This document shows positions 61,945 through 64,000 of a stretch of 64,000 bases of DNA, in pieces; position 1 is the first letter of the stretch, and each line of letters begins with the position of its first letter. The stretch comes from RPQJ01 sp963754535 (GTDB taxonomy: Bacteria; Pseudomonadota; Gammaproteobacteria; Steroidobacterales; Steroidobacteraceae). Made by a program: the position numbers and the translations under genes. The stretch lies in contig CAVWGG010000009.1 in the NCBI GenBank assembly GCA_963754535.1, positions 1-64,000 on the forward strand, read 5' to 3'. The notes beneath the pieces were generated by a model. It made no database searches. It was not told the DNA's origin and saw only the letters and a program-made list of their open reading frames with translations.

Positions 61945-62445
61945 TGGTCGACCGCGCCTGAGTGAATTCTCGTCAAGGCCCGAGAATTCACACGGCGCAC
62001 GAATCGTCGTCGAGGTCACACCGCATGACCAGCTGCAGATGCGTAGCGGCCCGCAACTTCCGTGGCTCCGTCACCATGCCCTGTCGGTGGAGCTCGATAC
62101 GGTGCGTGCCGTGCGCCCAAAGCAGCCACTCAACGGGGAATAACGACCCAAAGCGGTCGTGAAGCCGTACTAGCAATATGGATCGTAGTCCAGCGGCGCA
62201 CCTCGGCAGCCGTCAGCTCACGCCCGTCACAATCGGCAATTGCAGCAACAACCACGCTCTCCATGCGCATCGCCTCTATCTTCTGGGCTGAACTCAGCGA
62301 GCGATTCTCGGCGGACAGCTATGTCCGACTCTGGGCGGCAGCGCCAGTACGGCTAGGTCTGCTTTCCAGCCGCAAACATTGCGCCAGCCAACACGATTCA
62401 GTGGCAGAGCCTGGTCATTGGCGATTGGTGATCACTTGTCACCGA
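61945..62445. other. Gene-poor, relatively AT-rich region with no confident gene
   Basis: This stretch looks less GC-rich than its neighbours. It starts with a perfect hairpin, GTGAATTCTCG (61962-61972) with CGAGAATTCAC (61981-61991). On the minus strand there are two short ORFs in different frames: 62130-62264 (44 codons, starting MESVVVAAIADCDGREL) and 61988-62176 (TTG start, including FGSLFPVEWLLWAHGTHRIE). They could be remnants of one frame-broken gene. No family was recognised. Confidence 0.4.
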
Positions 62446-62793
62446 TCAATTCTTCAGGAGATCGGTGGCGCTCAGCCCCAGCCGCTCGATCGTCGACAGC
62501 ACGCGCGGCCATTCCGTTGCGAGGAATTTCTCGCGCTCATCGCGCATCAGGCTCACGCGCGCGCCCGGCGTGACGAACATGCCGCGGCCACGACGCTTTT
62601 CGACCAGCCCCTCGTCGACGAGTTGCTGGTAACCCTTGAGGACAGTCAGCGGATTGAGCGTGTGCTCCGCGGCAACGCTGCGCACCGATGGCAATGCTTC
62701 GCCCTCGCCGAGCGTGCCTTCGAGGATCATCGCCACCACCTTGTCACGAAGCTGGCGGTAGATCGGCTGGTTGTCGTTCCAGGTGGAGTCCAT
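62446..62793 (-). CDS. Short GntR-family regulator (YtrA type)
   Basis: The 115-residue protein is little more than a GntR winged helix (PIYRQLRDKVVAMILEGTLGEGEALPSVRSVAAEHTLNPLTVLKGYQQLVDEGLVEKRRGRGMFV) plus a short helical tail, which is the YtrA subgroup. YtrA regulators usually lead an ABC transporter operon, but no transporter gene follows; the next region is decayed. A perfect palindrome at 63060-63081 may be its operator. Confidence 0.88.
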   Translation of the reverse strand: MDSTWNDNQPIYRQLRDKVVAMILEGTLGEGEALPSVRSVAAEHTLNPLTVLKGYQQLVDEGLVEKRRGRGMFVTPGARVSLMRDEREKFLATEWPRVLSTIERLGLSATDLLKN

Positions 62794-62860
62794 GCGTCGT
62801 CAGAGTTAGGGACATGGTGGTGCGCTGCTCTACTGTAGCAGAACACCGAGGCCGGCCCCG

Positions 62861-63025
62861 TCAACAGGGGTCACCGGTGCGCGTTCCCACGGCAGAAGGG
62901 TGCGCATCGAGAGCCGGGGGCGTGATGGCCTGAAGCGCCACCGGCCTCGATGCGAACACATGCCCTGCAATCAACCAGACGATGACGGCGAGGACTGTTG
63001 CGCAGACCCTTTCCGACTTCCTCAT
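62861..63025 (-). CDS. Small exported protein (54 residues), hypothetical
   Basis: The ORF begins MRKSERVCATVLAVIVWLIAGHVFASR, a signal-peptide-like start with basic residues and a hydrophobic core; the remainder is short and Pro-rich (ITPPALDAHPSAVGTRTGDPC). GAGGTGG lies five bases before the ATG, a strong ribosome binding site. A 22-base palindrome lies 34 bases further upstream. No homolog was recognised. The single C-terminal Cys might form a disulfide or membrane link. Confidence 0.55.
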   Translation of the reverse strand: MRKSERVCATVLAVIVWLIAGHVFASRPVALQAITPPALDAHPSAVGTRTGDPC

Positions 63026-63059
63026 GGCGACCACCTCGTTCCGTGAGTGGGCTTCCTTG

Positions 63060-63081
63060 GTGTTGTAGTTAACTACAACAC
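63060..63081. promoter_or_regulatory. Perfect 22-bp palindrome, likely GntR operator
   Basis: GTGTTGTAGTT (63060-63070) is followed directly by its exact complement AACTACAACAC (63071-63081). It lies upstream of the small exported protein gene and 266 bases upstream of the GntR start, on the same strand. The T/A-rich centre and the size fit a GntR dimer site. It could also affect mdh, which starts at 63255 on the other strand. Confidence 0.65.
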
Positions 63082-63254
63082 TAAACACTTTGCAAGCACC
63101 CCCTTCGTATAAGTCGAAGCGGCGTGTCGCGGCTTTCTGGCAAAGCCTGCTTTGCAGCGCGTTAAAATGCCGTGCCCCCGGACAGACACGAGCGACGGGC
63201 GCCCAGACCCGCCACGAGCGACCCGGGATCCGACCCAACAGAGAGAATTTCCCC

Positions 63255-64000
63255 ATGAAGACCCCCGTCAACGTAGCCATCACCGGCGCCGCGGGCCAGA
63301 TCGGCTACGCGCTCGCCTTCCGAGTGGCCTCGGGCCAGATGCTCGGTCCCGACCAGCCGGTCAATCTGCACCTGCTCGAAATCACGCCGGCCCTCGGTGC
63401 ACTGCAGGGCGTCGTCATGGAACTGAACGACTGCGCGTTCCCGACGCTGAACAAGATCGTCGCGACGGACGACGCGAAGGTCGCGTTCAAGGATTGCCAC
63501 GCGGCGCTGCTCGTCGGCGCGCGGCCGCGCGGTCCGGGCATGGAGCGCAAGGACCTGCTGCTCGCCAACGCGCAGATTTTCTCGGTGCAGGGCAAGGCGC
63601 TCGACGCGGTTGCCGATCGCAAAGTGCGCGTGCTGGTCGTCGGCAACCCGGCGAACACCAACTCGCTGATCGCGATGAAGAACGCGCCGAGCCTCGATCC
63701 GAAGCGCTTCACCGCGATGGTCCGCCTCGATCACAACCGCGCGCTCTCGCAGCTAGCGGAGAAGACGGGCACGCACGTGACCGACCTGAAGAAGGTGATC
63801 ATCTGGGGCAACCACTCGGCAACGCAGTATCCCGACCTGCACCACGCGACGGTCGCGGGCAAGCCCGCGCTCTCGCTGGTCGACCAGGCCTGGTACGCCG
63901 ACACCTTCATTCCCGTCGTGCAGCAGCGCGGCGCCGCCATCATCAAGGCGCGAGGCGCATCGTCAGCCGCATCGGCCGCGTCATCCGCGATCGACCACAT
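63255..64000 (+). CDS. mdh: Malate dehydrogenase (3' truncated by window end)
   Basis: The first 248 codons of an LDH/MDH-type malate dehydrogenase are present: NVAITGAAGQIGYALAFRV (NAD site), VGARPRGPGMERKDLL (substrate loop), LVVGNPANTNS, MVRLDHNRA and the catalytic His in IIWGNHSATQYPD. It interconverts malate and oxaloacetate in the TCA cycle. This is the longer bacterial type of about 325-330 residues. The gene continues past the window. Confidence 0.96.
   Translation, partial: MKTPVNVAITGAAGQIGYALAFRVASGQMLGPDQPVNLHLLEITPALGALQGVVMELNDCAFPTLNKIVATDDAKVAFKDCHAALLVGARPRGPGMERKDLLLANAQIFSVQGKALDAVADRKVRVLVVGNPANTNSLIAMKNAPSLDPKRFTAMVRLDHNRALSQLAEKTGTHVTDLKKVIIWGNHSATQYPDLHHATVAGKPALSLVDQAWYADTFIPVVQQRGAAIIKARGASSAASAASSAIDH

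Overview
The window is a single stretch of a high-GC bacterial chromosome, densely coding, with many genes joined by ATGA or GTGA stop/start overlaps. Several gene orders are typical of Gammaproteobacteria: algZ-algR followed by hemC-hemD-hemX-hemY, dapF-DUF484-xerC, hslV-hslU-DUF971-ubiE-ubiJ-ubiB, ubiK near glnK-amtB, and an MlaE/F/D-type lipid transport operon. The GC content and the heptamer repeats between genes suggest the Xanthomonadales/Nevskiales/Steroidobacter side of that class, but this is an inference. No rRNA, tRNA, CRISPR array, integrase-borne island or full insertion sequence was seen.

Layout. 1-4.6 kb: the end of a GIDE/EF-hand membrane protein gene, then prlC, xthA and an HD-domain protein. 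4.6-12 kb, minus strand: a complete trp operon trpL-E-G-D-C-F-B-A followed by a LOG-family gene, with a readable promoter, a leader peptide containing Trp-Trp-Trp and an intrinsic attenuator. 12-18 kb: an aminotransferase, a BASS transporter, an FAD-linked D-2-hydroxyacid dehydrogenase-like enzyme and an N-acyl-D-amino-acid deacylase-like enzyme, followed by a gene-free palindromic element. 18-19.6 kb, minus strand: rhodanese, sulfur-dioxygenase-like enzyme and ubiK. 19.7-21.8 kb: glnK-amtB behind a sigma-54 promoter, closed by a strong terminator. 21.9-30.4 kb: a DUF4124 protein, a beta-hydroxyacid dehydrogenase, algZ-algR, an AI-2E family exporter and hemC-D-X-Y. 30.6-41.4 kb: an oxidoreductase, dapF-xerC, hslVU and ubiE-J-B. 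41.5-49.2 kb: a thioesterase-like protein, DUF2007, an SDR, an M15 peptidase, a GGDEF/EAL protein, a B12-binding MerR regulator and a GMC oxidoreductase. 49.3-52.8 kb: the Mla-type transporter. 52.9-55.4 kb: a CPA2 antiporter and dps. 55.5-61.9 kb: tetR plus a TolC/HlyD/RND efflux operon whose RND gene carries a frameshift. The end holds a short GntR regulator, a small secreted-protein gene with a perfect palindromic operator, and the start of mdh.

The most unusual structure is a dispersed repeat built from GGGGTTA heptamers. Three loci are paired (G-rich arm, spacer, C-rich arm) and two have only the C-rich arm. Every C-rich arm ends shortly before a start codon, one pair splits hslV from hslU, and the G-rich arm of another lies five bases beyond the trp -35 box. 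Two other palindromic families occur, at 17.8-18.1 kb and at 41.4/61.9 kb.
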